A program made the translations under genes and the position numbers. Shown piece by piece: positions 33,571 to 43,349 of a stretch of 64,000 nucleotides of DNA. Source of the stretch: Agrobacterium rosae (GTDB taxonomy: Bacteria; Pseudomonadota; Alphaproteobacteria; Rhizobiales; Rhizobiaceae); NCBI RefSeq assembly GCF_002915175.1, contig NZ_NXEJ01000006.1:8626-72625 (forward strand), in the 5' to 3' direction. The notes under the pieces were generated by a model, which was not told the DNA's origin, did not search any database, and saw nothing but the letters and a program-made list of their open reading frames with translations. Positions within the stretch are counted from its first letter, which is position 1. The number at the start of each line of letters is the position of its first letter.

Positions 33571-34932
33571 ATGAAAAAGACTTTCTGGACGACCGTGGCC
33601 ATAGCCACGTTTTTGTCAGGTGCAGCCCTAGCGGCAGACCTGAAGTTCAAGCCGGGTGACGACGCGAAATTCAACTGGAAGAGCTACGAAGACTTCAAAA
33701 CCGCCAATGCCAGCCTAAAAGGTGAAACGCTGACGATCTTCGGACCCTGGCGCGGCGAAGACGAGGCACTGTTCCAGTCGGTTCTGGCCTATTTTGCCGA
33801 TGCGACGGGCGTGAACGTCCGCTATTCTTCTTCGGAAAACTACGAGCAGCAGATCGTTATCGATACGCAGGCCGGTTCTCCTCCCAATGTTGCCATTCTT
33901 CCGCAGCCCGGCCTTTTGGCCGACCTCGCTGCCAAGGGTCTTTTGACACCGCTTGGCGATGATACTGCGAAGTGGGTGAAGGATAATTATGGCGCAGGCC
34001 AGTCCTGGGTCGATCTGGGCATGTACCCCGGCAAGGATGGCCAGAAGGCTTATTTCGCCTTCCCGTTCAAGGCAGACGTGAAGTCGCTGGTCTGGTACGT
34101 GCCTGAAAACTTCGAAGAAGCAGGCTACGAGGTTCCCAAGAGTGTCGAAGACCTCGTCAAGCTCAGCGACCAGATTGTAAAGGACGGCGGCACGCCATGG
34201 TGCATCGGTCTCGGTTCTGGCGGTGCGACGGGTTGGCCCGGCACGGACTGGGTCGAAGACTTCATGCTGCGCACCCAGCCGCTGGATGTCTATCTGAAGT
34301 GGACGACGAACGAGGTGAAGTTCAACGACCCACGCGTCGTTGCCGCCATCGAGGAATTCGGCAAATTCGCCAAGAACGACAAATATGTCTCGGGTGGCGC
34401 AGCCGCCGTTGCCTCCACCGACTTCCGTGACAGCCCCAAGGGCCTCTTCGACATTCCGCCGAAGTGCTACCTGCATCGTCAGGCCTCGTTCATTCCATCC
34501 TTCTTCCCTGAGGGAACAAAGGTCGGAACGGATGTCGATTTCTTCTACATGCCGACATTTGCCTCCAAGCCTGAACTCGGCAAGCCGGTTCTCGGTGCCG
34601 GAACGCTCTTCACCATTACCAAGGATTCAAAGGCCGCCCGCGCGCTGGTCGAGTTCCTTAAGACGCCGATCGCGCATGAGGTGTGGATGGCGCAGTCAGG
34701 CTTCCTGACACCATACAAGGGCGTCAACCTCGACACCTATGCCAGCGAGCAGACCAAGCGTCAGGGTGAAATCCTCACAACCGCCACCAGCTTCGGTTTC
34801 GATGGCTCGGACCTGATGCCCGGCAAGATCGGTGCCGGCGCATTCTGGACCGGCATGGTCGATTTTGTCGGCGGCAAGTCTGCGCAGCAGGTTGGCGACG
34901 ATATCCAGAAGGCCTGGGACGGCCTGAAATAA
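33571..34932 (+). CDS. aglE: Alpha-glucoside ABC transporter substrate-binding protein
   Basis: AglE binds alpha-glucosides such as sucrose, maltose and trehalose in the periplasm. The 453-residue protein has a signal peptide (MKKTFWTTVAIATFLSGAAL then A-AD cleavage). It has the family-1 solute-binding fold with GPWRGEDEALFQSVLAYFAD, GLLADLAAKGLLTPLGDDTA and PTFASKPELGKPVLGAGTLF. First gene of the agl operon, with GGGAGGT as ribosome-binding site. Confidence 0.93.
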   Translation: MKKTFWTTVAIATFLSGAALAADLKFKPGDDAKFNWKSYEDFKTANASLKGETLTIFGPWRGEDEALFQSVLAYFADATGVNVRYSSSENYEQQIVIDTQAGSPPNVAILPQPGLLADLAAKGLLTPLGDDTAKWVKDNYGAGQSWVDLGMYPGKDGQKAYFAFPFKADVKSLVWYVPENFEEAGYEVPKSVEDLVKLSDQIVKDGGTPWCIGLGSGGATGWPGTDWVEDFMLRTQPLDVYLKWTTNEVKFNDPRVVAAIEEFGKFAKNDKYVSGGAAAVASTDFRDSPKGLFDIPPKCYLHRQASFIPSFFPEGTKVGTDVDFFYMPTFASKPELGKPVLGAGTLFTITKDSKAARALVEFLKTPIAHEVWMAQSGFLTPYKGVNLDTYASEQTKRQGEILTTATSFGFDGSDLMPGKIGAGAFWTGMVDFVGGKSAQQVGDDIQKAWDGLK

Positions 34933-34943
34933 TCACAAACTCC

Positions 34944-34970
34944 GCCCGGCAGTGCCAGTCACTGCCGGGC
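34944..34970 (+). terminator. Intercistronic hairpin aglE-aglF
   Basis: GCCCGGCAGTG and CACTGCCGGGC form a perfect 11-base stem with loop CCAGT, followed by CGTTTCTC. It lies just after the binding-protein gene. Such hairpins usually make the binding-protein message more abundant than that of the membrane genes. Confidence 0.75.
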
Positions 34971-35049
34971 CGTTTCTCTACAAGTCTCTGCCATAACAGG
35001 ATCATGCTGTCAGGCTGGGTATAAGAACGGAATACGGGGAGGGAATATC

Positions 35050-36060
35050 ATGACCCAGATCGTGTCAGCGCTCGGCGTGATGATCGTCGGCGTTTTCGCC
35101 TGCGCCGCCTATTATTGGTTGTCGGACAAGGCGCTACAGCTCATTTTCCCGGTCAAAGACGGTGACGTGATCCACGCATCACGCAATCTGAACCGGCGTG
35201 CGGCCATCCGCCCCTGGCTTTTCGTCGGACCGGCGCTGCTGTTGCTGGTCGTCTATCTCGTCTACCCCGTCGTCGCCACCTTCATCTTGTCCTTCTATGA
35301 TCGCACGGGTGCCAATTTCGTCGGCCTCAACAATTATCGTTGGGCATTTTTCGACGCCGGTTTCCGCCAGTCCATTTTCAACAACATCCTCTGGCTCGCC
35401 GTCGTACCCGCCGCCTGCACCTTCTTCGGTCTCGTCATTGCCGTCATGACGGACCGCATCTGGTGGGGCAATATCGCCAAGTCCATCGTCTTCATGCCCA
35501 TGGCCATTTCCTTCGTCGGCGCATCGGTCATCTGGAAGTTCATCTACGAATATCGCGGTGAGGGGCAGGTGCAGATTGGCCTATTGAACGCCATCGTCGA
35601 ATATTTCGGCGGCACCCCGGAAGTGTGGATTTCCATGCCCTTTTGGAACAACTTTTTCCTGATGGTCATCCTCATCTGGATCCAGACCGGCTTTGCCATG
35701 GTCATTCTGTCGGCCGCCCTGCGCGGCATTCCAGAAGAAACCGTCGAGGCCGCCGTGATCGATGGTGCTAATGGCTGGCAGATATTCTGGAAAATCCTCG
35801 TGCCGCAGATTTGGGGCACCATCGCCGTGGTCTGGACGACCATCACCATCCTCGTTCTCAAGGTCTTCGATATCGTGCTGACCATGACCAACGGTCAGTG
35901 GAACACCATGGTTCTGGCCAACCTCATGTTCGACTGGATGTTCCGTGGCGGCGGGGATAGCGGACGCAGCGCCGTCATCGCGCTCGTCATCATGGCGGCA
36001 GTGACGCCGATCATGATCTGGAACATCCGTCAGGCAAACCGTGAGATGGAGGGTCGCTGA
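35050..36060 (+). CDS. aglF: Alpha-glucoside ABC transporter permease AglF
   Basis: A 336-residue inner-membrane permease of the MalF type. It has several membrane helices, an N-terminal extension (VSALGVMIVGVFACAAYYWL) not found in most MalF-like proteins, and the EAA loop (IPEETVEAAVIDGANGWQIF) that contacts the ATPase. It is second in the agl operon after the aglE hairpin, and ends one base before aglG. ATG at 35050 has GGGGAGGG upstream. Confidence 0.92.
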   Translation: MTQIVSALGVMIVGVFACAAYYWLSDKALQLIFPVKDGDVIHASRNLNRRAAIRPWLFVGPALLLLVVYLVYPVVATFILSFYDRTGANFVGLNNYRWAFFDAGFRQSIFNNILWLAVVPAACTFFGLVIAVMTDRIWWGNIAKSIVFMPMAISFVGASVIWKFIYEYRGEGQVQIGLLNAIVEYFGGTPEVWISMPFWNNFFLMVILIWIQTGFAMVILSAALRGIPEETVEAAVIDGANGWQIFWKILVPQIWGTIAVVWTTITILVLKVFDIVLTMTNGQWNTMVLANLMFDWMFRGGGDSGRSAVIALVIMAAVTPIMIWNIRQANREMEGR

Positions 36061-36061
36061 G

Positions 36062-37222
36062 ATGAACATAGCAACACGTCTTCGCCGCATCGGCCTGCCA
36101 CGCCTTATCGTCCACATCAGCGTTCTCTTCGTCGTCCTGCTCTGGCTCTTGCCGACGCTCGGCATTCTCGTCAGTTCACTGCGAGATAAGGACCAGCTCG
36201 TCGTTTCCGGCTGGTGGACGGCATTTTCCAGCTCCAGCCAGACACAGGCCCTTCGCCTTGCTGATCCGGCGACACAGAAACAGGAAGGCGACCGTTTCGT
36301 CATCTCCGGCAACGTCTTCGAGAACGGCGCCGGTGGCAAGATTTCCGCCTTCGGTGTGCGAGTGCAGGACCCTGAAGCCTTTCCGGCAGGTGAGCCGGCT
36401 GATCTGGGTGAAGGCGAAAGCCTCGTCATCAATGAAGACGGCACCTATCAATACAGCAAGAATGCCAGCTTCGAAGGCTCGCGTGCCAAGCGTGTCTATC
36501 TGGCTGTCGCGACTCCACCCATCTTCACGCTCGATAATTACCGCACCGTCCTCAAGTCGGAAGGCATCGGCCAGTCCTTCGTCAATTCGCTGACGGTTGC
36601 CATTCCCGCGACCGTGATCCCGATTCTGATCGCAGCCTTTGCGGCCTACGCGCTGTCATGGATGAAGTTTACCGGTCGCTCGCTGATGATTGCCATGGTC
36701 GTCGGTCTGATCGTCGTGCCGTTGCAGATGTCGCTCATTCCGCTGTTGCAGCTCTATAACTGGATCGGCAACGTCTTTGGCGTGCCATCCAAGACCTATG
36801 CGGGCATCTGGCTGGCGCATACGGCCTTTGGCTTGCCGCTCGCCATCTATCTGCTGCGCAACTACATTGCCGGTCTGCCGAAGGAAATTATTGAAAGCGC
36901 CCGCGTCGATGGTGCCAGCGATTTCGAAATCTTCGTCAAGATCGTCCTGCCCTTGTCTTTCCCTGCACTCGCATCCTTCTCGATCTTCCAGTTCCTCTGG
37001 ACATGGAACGACCTTCTGGTCGCCATGGTGTTCCTCGGCACGCAGAAGGACGAGCTGGTGCTGACGGGCGCACTGAACGCGCTGCTAGGTTCGCGCGGCG
37101 GCAACTGGGAAATCCTCACCGCATCGGCCTTCGTCACCATCATCGTGCCGCTCTGCGTTTTCTTCGCTCTCCAACGTTACCTTGTGCGCGGCCTGCTGAC
37201 AGGCTCGGTCAAGGGAGGCTGA
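36062..37222 (+). CDS. aglG: Alpha-glucoside ABC transporter permease AglG with large periplasmic insert
   Basis: A 386-residue MalG-type permease. After the first helix (ISVLFVVLLWLLPTLGILVS) there is an insert of about 100 hydrophilic residues (SSSSQTQALRLADPATQKQE through NASFEGSRAKRVYLAVATPP). It lies before the usual NYRTVLKSEGIGQSF region and resembles a beta-rich periplasmic domain. The EAA loop (LPKEIIESARVDGASDFEIF) is present. I chose ATG at 36062; frames starting further upstream run into aglF. Confidence 0.92.
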   Translation: MNIATRLRRIGLPRLIVHISVLFVVLLWLLPTLGILVSSLRDKDQLVVSGWWTAFSSSSQTQALRLADPATQKQEGDRFVISGNVFENGAGGKISAFGVRVQDPEAFPAGEPADLGEGESLVINEDGTYQYSKNASFEGSRAKRVYLAVATPPIFTLDNYRTVLKSEGIGQSFVNSLTVAIPATVIPILIAAFAAYALSWMKFTGRSLMIAMVVGLIVVPLQMSLIPLLQLYNWIGNVFGVPSKTYAGIWLAHTAFGLPLAIYLLRNYIAGLPKEIIESARVDGASDFEIFVKIVLPLSFPALASFSIFQFLWTWNDLLVAMVFLGTQKDELVLTGALNALLGSRGGNWEILTASAFVTIIVPLCVFFALQRYLVRGLLTGSVKGG

Positions 37223-37228
37223 TCCACA

Positions 37229-38905
37229 ATGAATGCCCATACCACACAGGAAACTGCAATGACGTCTTCTGCTCTCGTGCGCGATAAGGATTGGTGGCGC
37301 GGTGCCGTGATCTACCAGATCTACCCGCGCTCCTATCAGGATTCCAACGGCGATGGCATCGGCGATCTCAAGGGCATCACCTCACGTCTGGAGCATATCG
37401 CCAAGCTCGGCGCAGACGCGATCTGGATTTCGCCCTTCTTCACGTCACCGATGAAGGATTTCGGCTATGACGTTTCCAACTACGTCGATGTTGATCCCAT
37501 GTTCGGCACGCTGGCGGATTTCGATGGCCTGATTGCCGAAGCACACCGCCTTGGCATCCGCGTCATGATCGACCTCGTTCTGTCGCACACGTCCGATCAG
37601 CATCCATGGTTCGTCCAAAGCCGCTCCAGCCGCCAAAACCCCAAGGCGGACTGGTATGTGTGGAGCGACGGCAAGCCGGATGGCACGCCGCCCAACAATT
37701 GGCTGTCCATCTTCGGCGGTTCCGGCTGGCAGTGGGACCCGACGCGCATGCAATATTACATGCACAACTTCCTCACCTCGCAGCCGGACCTCAACCTGCA
37801 CAATGAAGAGGTGCAGCAAGAGTTGCTGAACATCACCCGCTTCTGGCTGGAACGCGGCGTCGATGGTTTCCGTCTGGATACGATCAACTTCTATTTCCAC
37901 GACAAGGAACTGCGCAACAACCCGGCGCTCGCACCGGAGCGCCGCAACGCGTCCACCGCGCCTGCCGTGAACCCCTATAATTTTCAGGAGCACATCTACG
38001 ACAAGAACCGCCCGGAAAATATTGCCTTCCTGAAGCGCTTCCGCGCCGTGCTGGACGAGTTCCCTGATATTGCCGCCGTCGGCGAAGTGGGCGACAGCCA
38101 GCGCGGGCTCGAAATCGTCGGCGAATATACCTCCGGCGATGACAAGATGCAGATGTGCTACGCCTTCGAATTTCTGGCACCCGATGCGCTGACCCCGCAG
38201 CGCGTGGCCGATGTGCAGGCGGATTTTGCCCGCGCCGCACCCGAGGGATGGGCCTGCTGGGCTTTCTCCAACCATGATGTCGTGCGCCACGTGAGCCGCT
38301 GGGGCGATGTGGTGGAAGACAAAGACGCTTTCGCCAAGGTTCTCTCAGCCCTTTTGATGACACAGCGCGGATCTGTCTGCATCTATGAAGGTGAAGAGCT
38401 TGGCCTAACGGAAGCCGATATCGCTTTTGAAGATTTGCAGGACCCCTATGGCATTCAGTTCTGGCCGGAATTCAAAGGCCGTGACGGTTGCCGCACGCCC
38501 ATGGTCTGGGATGCTGGCCATGCGCTGGCGGGCTTCTCGACAGCCGAAAAGGGTTGGCTTCCCATTCCGCCCGAACACAAGCAGCGCGCGGTCAGCGCCC
38601 AGCAGCGCGACGAGACATCGGTGCTTGAGCACTATCGCCGCTTCCTTGCCTTCCGCAAACAGCACCCGGCCTTTGCCAAGGGCAGCATCGAATTCCAGCC
38701 GGTCGAAGGCACGGTGTCGAGCTACACGCGCACACTCGGCAATGAAACCGTGCTGTGCCTGTTCAACCTGTCGGCAGAACCATCAGAGGCGACATTGCCG
38801 GATGGCAATTGGCAGGTTGTCGAAGGCCATGGCTTCTTTGCGCAATTGAGCGGCAACACTGTCCAGCTACCGGCATGGGGCGCATTTTTCGCCCGTTACG
38901 CCTGA
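37229..38905 (+). CDS. aglA: Alpha-glucosidase AglA (GH13)
   Basis: A 558-residue cytoplasmic enzyme of glycoside hydrolase family 13 that splits imported alpha-glucosides to glucose. Family regions are visible in order: DAIWISPFF, VMIDLVLSHTSDQHPW, GVDGFRLDTINFYFHD (nucleophile Asp), AAVGEVGDSQRG (acid Glu) and FSNHDVVRHVSRW (stabilising Asp). A C-terminal beta domain completes it. ATG at 37229 is kept; 37259 is an alternative (MTSSALVRDKD). It lies within the agl operon. Confidence 0.93.
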   Translation: MNAHTTQETAMTSSALVRDKDWWRGAVIYQIYPRSYQDSNGDGIGDLKGITSRLEHIAKLGADAIWISPFFTSPMKDFGYDVSNYVDVDPMFGTLADFDGLIAEAHRLGIRVMIDLVLSHTSDQHPWFVQSRSSRQNPKADWYVWSDGKPDGTPPNNWLSIFGGSGWQWDPTRMQYYMHNFLTSQPDLNLHNEEVQQELLNITRFWLERGVDGFRLDTINFYFHDKELRNNPALAPERRNASTAPAVNPYNFQEHIYDKNRPENIAFLKRFRAVLDEFPDIAAVGEVGDSQRGLEIVGEYTSGDDKMQMCYAFEFLAPDALTPQRVADVQADFARAAPEGWACWAFSNHDVVRHVSRWGDVVEDKDAFAKVLSALLMTQRGSVCIYEGEELGLTEADIAFEDLQDPYGIQFWPEFKGRDGCRTPMVWDAGHALAGFSTAEKGWLPIPPEHKQRAVSAQQRDETSVLEHYRRFLAFRKQHPAFAKGSIEFQPVEGTVSSYTRTLGNETVLCLFNLSAEPSEATLPDGNWQVVEGHGFFAQLSGNTVQLPAWGAFFARYA

Positions 38906-38925
38906 CATATAGGGAGGAACACCAC

Positions 38926-40014
38926 ATGACCGGCGTCATTCTCAAGGATATCCGCAAGGCTTACGGACAGGTCAAAGTCCTTCACGGTATCGATCTGGAT
39001 ATCAAGCAAGGTGAGTTCATCGTCTTCGTCGGTCCCTCCGGCTGCGGGAAATCCACGCTGCTGCGCATGATTGCGGGTCTGGAAGAGATCACTGGCGGTG
39101 AGATGTATATCGATGGCCAACTGGTCAACGAAATCCCGCCCTCACGGCGTGGCATCGCCATGGTGTTCCAGTCCTACGCGCTCTATCCGCATATGACTGT
39201 TTACGACAACATGGCCTTCGGTATGAAGATCGCCAAGGAAAACCGCCAAGAGATCGACCGTCGCGTGCGCGCCGCTGCCGACATTCTGCAACTGACGCAA
39301 TATCTGGATCGCCTGCCCAAAGCACTCTCCGGCGGTCAGCGCCAGCGTGTCGCCATCGGTCGCGCCATCTGCCGCAACCCCAAGGTCTTCCTGTTCGATG
39401 AGCCCTTGTCGAACCTTGATGCCGCCCTTCGCGTCGCCACCCGCATAGAGATCGCCAAGCTCGGCGAGCAGATGGCGGATACGACGATGATCTACGTGAC
39501 CCACGACCAGGTGGAAGCCATGACGCTGGCCGACCGTATCGTTGTGCTCAACGCCGGTCGCGTGGAGCAGGTGGGTGCGCCGCTGGAACTTTACGAAAAT
39601 CCCGGCAATCTTTTCGTCGCCAAATTCATCGGTTCACCGGCGATGAACATCATCGCCGCTACGATGAAGGGAACAGGTGCCCAGACGGCCATCGAACTCT
39701 TGGGCGGCAAAACGCTTTCCGTGGATATCGCAACCCAGCCTGGAGAAGAAGGCAAGGCTGCGTCCTTCGGCGTTCGCCCGGAAGATTTGGCTGTTGTCAC
39801 CGGTGACGACTATCTTTTCGAAGGCAAGGTTTCCATCGTTGAGGCGCTGGGCGAAGTCACTTTGCTCTATCTGGAAGCGCCCGCTGGGCAGGACCCGATC
39901 ATCGTCAAAATCCCCGGTATTGCCCAGGCCAAAAAAGGTCAGGTTTTACGCTTCTCCGCACCGTCCCAAAAGCTGCATCTCTTTGACGCGGAAGGCCAGA
40001 CATATCGCCGTTAA
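38926..40014 (+). CDS. aglK: Alpha-glucoside ABC transporter ATPase AglK
   Basis: A 362-residue ATP-binding subunit of the MalK type that powers AglF/AglG. Walker A GPSGCGKST, the signature LSGGQRQRVAIGRA, Walker B VFLFDEPLSNLDA and the switch HDQVEAMTLADRI are present. A C-terminal TOBE-type domain (FGVRPEDLAVVTGDDYLFEG) follows. I chose ATG at 38926 with AGGGAGGA upstream. Last gene of the agl operon. Confidence 0.94.
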   Translation: MTGVILKDIRKAYGQVKVLHGIDLDIKQGEFIVFVGPSGCGKSTLLRMIAGLEEITGGEMYIDGQLVNEIPPSRRGIAMVFQSYALYPHMTVYDNMAFGMKIAKENRQEIDRRVRAAADILQLTQYLDRLPKALSGGQRQRVAIGRAICRNPKVFLFDEPLSNLDAALRVATRIEIAKLGEQMADTTMIYVTHDQVEAMTLADRIVVLNAGRVEQVGAPLELYENPGNLFVAKFIGSPAMNIIAATMKGTGAQTAIELLGGKTLSVDIATQPGEEGKAASFGVRPEDLAVVTGDDYLFEGKVSIVEALGEVTLLYLEAPAGQDPIIVKIPGIAQAKKGQVLRFSAPSQKLHLFDAEGQTYRR

Positions 40015-40028
40015 AAGGCGTATAGGAA

Positions 40029-40057
40029 CGGCTTTTTAACCATAAAACGAAGCCGTT
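40029..40057 (+). terminator. Weak hairpin after aglK
   Basis: AACGGCTT (40029-40036) can pair with AAGCCGTT (40050-40057) across an AT-rich loop that holds a T-run. It may end the agl operon. Weak support only. Confidence 0.4.
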
Positions 40058-40314
40058 CAGCTGTGCCATAATGATTTCACATGCACTAAAATGATGTCAG
40101 ATCAATGGGTTGTCTGAAGTCGGCTTGTACCATCGACCGGTGACAGCGGTTGCCGACTTCCAGATTTCGCATGTGTTTCATATCGAAACGGCGTGAGAAA
40201 TTCTTAAGGACTTGTAGCTAGTCTTTATCCTTGAAAAATAACAAGAGGATCACGGCATTGAACGCCCGGGCGGACATCGGTAAACCCAGCTATCTCAGCA
40301 AGGAAGAATCTTTC

Positions 40315-40671
40315 ATGTACGACCGCGAGGGGCGGTTCAAAATGGAAGATACGATGAATGCTGCGCGCATCGAATATACCGAAAAAGCCGTGATGAACAT
40401 GGCCTCGCGCCGTTGCGATGTTCTCAAGATTTCGCAATCGGAAGCGGTGCTTGCGCTGATGACGCAATACAATCTGCCGAAGCAATTCTATCTGGATATT
40501 CCCGATGCGCGCATCACCAAGATTGGCTGCGTGCTAATGAAGGTCAACGCCAACAACACCATTCATGTCCGCTTTCTGCATATTCTCAGCAAGAAAGACA
40601 TGGACCGCATTTTCGTGTTCAGCACACACCCTGCACACCGCGACCGCAAGCTCGATATTCGAGCTTGGTAA
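40315..40671 (+). CDS. PilZ-like protein, divergent
   Basis: A protein of about 118 residues from ATG 40315, or up to 146 from TTG 40231. RFKMEDTMNAARIEYTEKAV, CDVLKISQSEAVLAL, QFYLDIPDARITKIGCVLMK and NTIHVRFLHILSKKDM follow the PilZ plan of a small beta barrel. The 'RxxxR' and 'DxSxxG' c-di-GMP-binding residues are not clearly present. Such degenerate PilZ proteins are common in rhizobia; function unknown. AAGGAAG before ATG 40315 and AGAGGA before TTG 40258 both look usable. Confidence 0.6.
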   Translation: MYDREGRFKMEDTMNAARIEYTEKAVMNMASRRCDVLKISQSEAVLALMTQYNLPKQFYLDIPDARITKIGCVLMKVNANNTIHVRFLHILSKKDMDRIFVFSTHPAHRDRKLDIRAW

Positions 40672-40683
40672 GGTAAAACAAAC

Positions 40684-40719
40684 AAAAAAGCCGCGTTTCA
40701 CCCGAAACGCGGCTTTTTT
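40684..40719. terminator. Strong bidirectional terminator between the PilZ-like gene and edd
   Basis: AAAAAAGCCGCGTTTC pairs with GAAACGCGGCTTTTTT around loop ACCC. It has T-runs in both directions and ends both the plus-strand gene and the minus-strand edd transcript. Confidence 0.93.
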
Positions 40720-40735
40720 GTTGGTCTGTCATTCG

Positions 40736-42553
40736 TCAATGAAAGACGCTTGCACCCTGATCGGCCGGACCGACATTGCGGCGGAAGGGCGCAAACAATT
40801 CACGGCCCATGCCCCATTCATTATCGGAGAGATTTGCCGTTGCAGGCTCTCGGGCCGCAAGCTCAGCGGATGACACCAGAACCTCGATGGTGCCGGTGAT
40901 GGCGTCGAGGCGGATCATGTCGCCTTCGCGGATGCGCGAAATCGGGCCGCAATCGACCGCTTCCGGCGTCATGTGAATAGCGGCTGGCACTTTGCCCGAT
41001 GCGCCGGACATGCGCCCGTCCGTAACCAGTGCCACCTTGAAGCCGCGATCCTGCAACACGCCAAGCGGTGGCGTCAGTTGGTGCAGTTCCGGCATGCCAT
41101 TGGCCTTCGGTCCCTGGAAACGGACGACGGCCACGAAGTCCCGGTTCAGCTTGCCCTCTTTGAAAGCGGTCTGAAGGCTCTGCTGGTCGTGGAAGATGAT
41201 GGCTGGGGCCTCGATAACGTGACGCTCCGGCTTGACGGCAGAAATCTTGATGACGGCCTTGCCGAGATTGCCGGTCAGCATCTTCAGTCCGCCCGTTGGC
41301 TGGAAGGGCGTTTCGATGCTGGCCAGAACCTTCGGGTCATGGCTCACTTCCGGCGCAGATGTGCGGACCACCGCGCCGTTTTCATCCAGTGTCGGCTCGA
41401 TCGTGTAGGCCTCAAGTCCCTGACCGAATACGGTGCGCACATCATCATGCACGAAGCCCTGTTTCAGAAGCTGCTTGATGAGGAAGCCCATGCCGCCGGC
41501 TGCGTGGAAGTGGTTCACATCCGCCAGACCGTTCGGGTAAACGCGCGCCAGAAGCGGAACCACGTCCGAAAGGTCGGAAATATCCTGCCATGTCAGCACG
41601 ATGCCCGCTGCCCGCGCCATGGCGATGAGGTGCAGCGTGTGGTTGGTGGAGCCGCCCGTGGCATGCAGACCCACGACGCCGTTAACGACGGAACGCTCAT
41701 CGATCATCTCGCCCGCAGGCGTAAATTCGTTGCCCTGCGCGGTAATGGCTAGCGCCCGCTTCGTCGCTTCGCGGGTCATCGCGTCGCGCAGCGGCGTATT
41801 GGGATTGATGAAGGAGGAACCGGGCATGTGAAAGCCCATGATTTCCATCAGCATCTGGTTGGAGTTGGCGGTGCCGTAGAAGGTGCAGGTGCCTGGGCCG
41901 TGGTAGGATTTGGATTCCGCTTCCAGCAATTCGGCGCGCCCGACCTTGCCTTCGGCATAAAGCTGGCGAATGCGCGACTTCTCGTCATTTGGTAGACCCG
42001 ATGTCATCGGTCCAGCCGGAATGAAGATGGATGGCAGATGGCCGAAGGAAAGCGCTGCAATCACCAGACCCGGTACGATCTTGTCGCAGACACCAAGAAA
42101 CACGGCTGCATCGAACATGTTGTGCGACAAGCCGATGCCCGCCGCCATTGCAATCGCATCACGCGAAAACAGCGATAGCTCCATGCCCGGCTGGCCCTGC
42201 GTCACGCCATCGCACATGGCCGGAACGGCACCTGCCACCTGCGCAATACCGCCCGCTTCCTTGGCGGCATCGCGGATCATGGCCGGGTAAACCTCAAAGG
42301 GCTGATGGGCCGAAAGCATGTCGTTATAGGCGGTAATGATGCCGAGATTTCCGACCCGGTCGCCGGCAAGGATGTCCTTGTCGGCGGGGGAACAGACCGC
42401 AAATCCGTGCGCCAGATTGGCGCAGGAGAGAACGGAGCGATGCACGCCCTTGGACACCTGAAGCCGAAGCCTTTCGAGATAAATCTCGCGGTAAGGTTTC
42501 GAGCGCTCGACGATACGGGCCGTGATAGCCTGAATACGAGGGTCGGCAGCCAT
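40736..42553 (-). CDS. edd: 6-phosphogluconate dehydratase
   Basis: Edd dehydrates 6-phosphogluconate to 2-keto-3-deoxy-6-phosphogluconate, the first Entner-Doudoroff step. The 605-residue protein belongs to the IlvD/Edd family with iron-sulphur cysteines in [27 protein letters not shown] and [13 protein letters not shown]. The substrate-loop motif is [16 protein letters not shown]. It is the last gene of the zwf-pgl-edd run on the minus strand; eda is not in view. ATG ends at 42553. Confidence 0.96.
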   Translation of the reverse strand: MAADPRIQAITARIVERSKPYREIYLERLRLQVSKGVHRSVLSCANLAHGFAVCSPADKDILAGDRVGNLGIITAYNDMLSAHQPFEVYPAMIRDAAKEAGGIAQVAGAVPAMCDGVTQGQPGMELSLFSRDAIAMAAGIGLSHNMFDAAVFLGVCDKIVPGLVIAALSFGHLPSIFIPAGPMTSGLPNDEKSRIRQLYAEGKVGRAELLEAESKSYHGPGTCTFYGTANSNQMLMEIMGFHMPGSSFINPNTPLRDAMTREATKRALAITAQGNEFTPAGEMIDERSVVNGVVGLHATGGSTNHTLHLIAMARAAGIVLTWQDISDLSDVVPLLARVYPNGLADVNHFHAAGGMGFLIKQLLKQGFVHDDVRTVFGQGLEAYTIEPTLDENGAVVRTSAPEVSHDPKVLASIETPFQPTGGLKMLTGNLGKAVIKISAVKPERHVIEAPAIIFHDQQSLQTAFKEGKLNRDFVAVVRFQGPKANGMPELHQLTPPLGVLQDRGFKVALVTDGRMSGASGKVPAAIHMTPEAVDCGPISRIREGDMIRLDAITGTIEVLVSSAELAAREPATANLSDNEWGMGRELFAPFRRNVGPADQGASVFH

Positions 42554-42640
42554 GGGCGTTCATCCTGTCCTTCTGTAGATCATCGGCCAGACGCTTGGGA
42601 ACGTCGGCCGGTGATCATGTTGCTGTTTCAAGCGCTGGGC

Positions 42641-43339
42641 TTACGGTGCCCAGTAGATATGCACAGGCGATTCCGCCCGGTTGAGAACGGCCCGGATGGG
42701 CATCTCTTCCTCGTCCAGATCGGACTTCGCCTTTTCGAGTGTTTCCTTTTTGGCAGCACCTTCAATGTGCAGCACCAGAAAACGGGCATCGTGAAGCGCG
42801 GAGAGATTGAACGTCAGACGTTCCTCGCCCGCCGTCTCGGCAGCCATCGGCAGCACTGCGCGCTCTTCATCCAGATCGAGTGCCTCTTCGAGATTGTCAC
42901 CGCCGGGGAAGAACGAGGCGGTATGACCGTCCGTGCCCATGCCGAGAATGACAACGTCGAAGGGATCGCAGATGGCTTCCGTCTTGACGGTTGCTAGTGT
43001 CGCTGCGTCATCAGGCGTTGCGAAGAACTGGTAGAGCGGCACGAAATAGGCATGGGCCGCCGCATTTTGCAGCAGGTTGTCCGCAACCAACTTGTGGTTG
43101 GAGCGGTCACTTTCCGGCGGTACGAAACGTTCGTCCACCAGCGTCACGCTGATGTTCTTCCAGTCCAACTCATGTTTGGACAGCGCCTGAAAGAAAAGCT
43201 TCGGCGTCGAGCCGCCGGAAACGGCAATGCTTGCCGTTCCACGCTCGGAAATACCACGCTCCAGGCGCTCGGCGACATCCTTTGCCAGCGTCTGCGCCAG
43301 CTCCGGACCATTCGCGAAAATATGCTCTTGTGCGGTCAT
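42641..43339 (-). CDS. pgl: 6-phosphogluconolactonase
   Basis: Pgl hydrolyses 6-phosphogluconolactone made by Zwf. The protein is 232 residues from the ATG at 43339 (MTAQEHIFANG), which has GAGGA seven bases upstream. Longer starts at 43378 or 43363 would overlap the zwf end. Motifs SIAVSGGSTPKLFFQALSKH, VTLVDERFVPPESDRSNHKL and DVVILGMGTDGHTASFFPGG are diagnostic. It lies between zwf and edd in one operon. Confidence 0.94.
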   Translation of the reverse strand: MTAQEHIFANGPELAQTLAKDVAERLERGISERGTASIAVSGGSTPKLFFQALSKHELDWKNISVTLVDERFVPPESDRSNHKLVADNLLQNAAAHAYFVPLYQFFATPDDAATLATVKTEAICDPFDVVILGMGTDGHTASFFPGGDNLEEALDLDEERAVLPMAAETAGEERLTFNLSALHDARFLVLHIEGAAKKETLEKAKSDLDEEEMPIRAVLNRAESPVHIYWAP

Positions 43340-43349
43340 CGGCATATCC

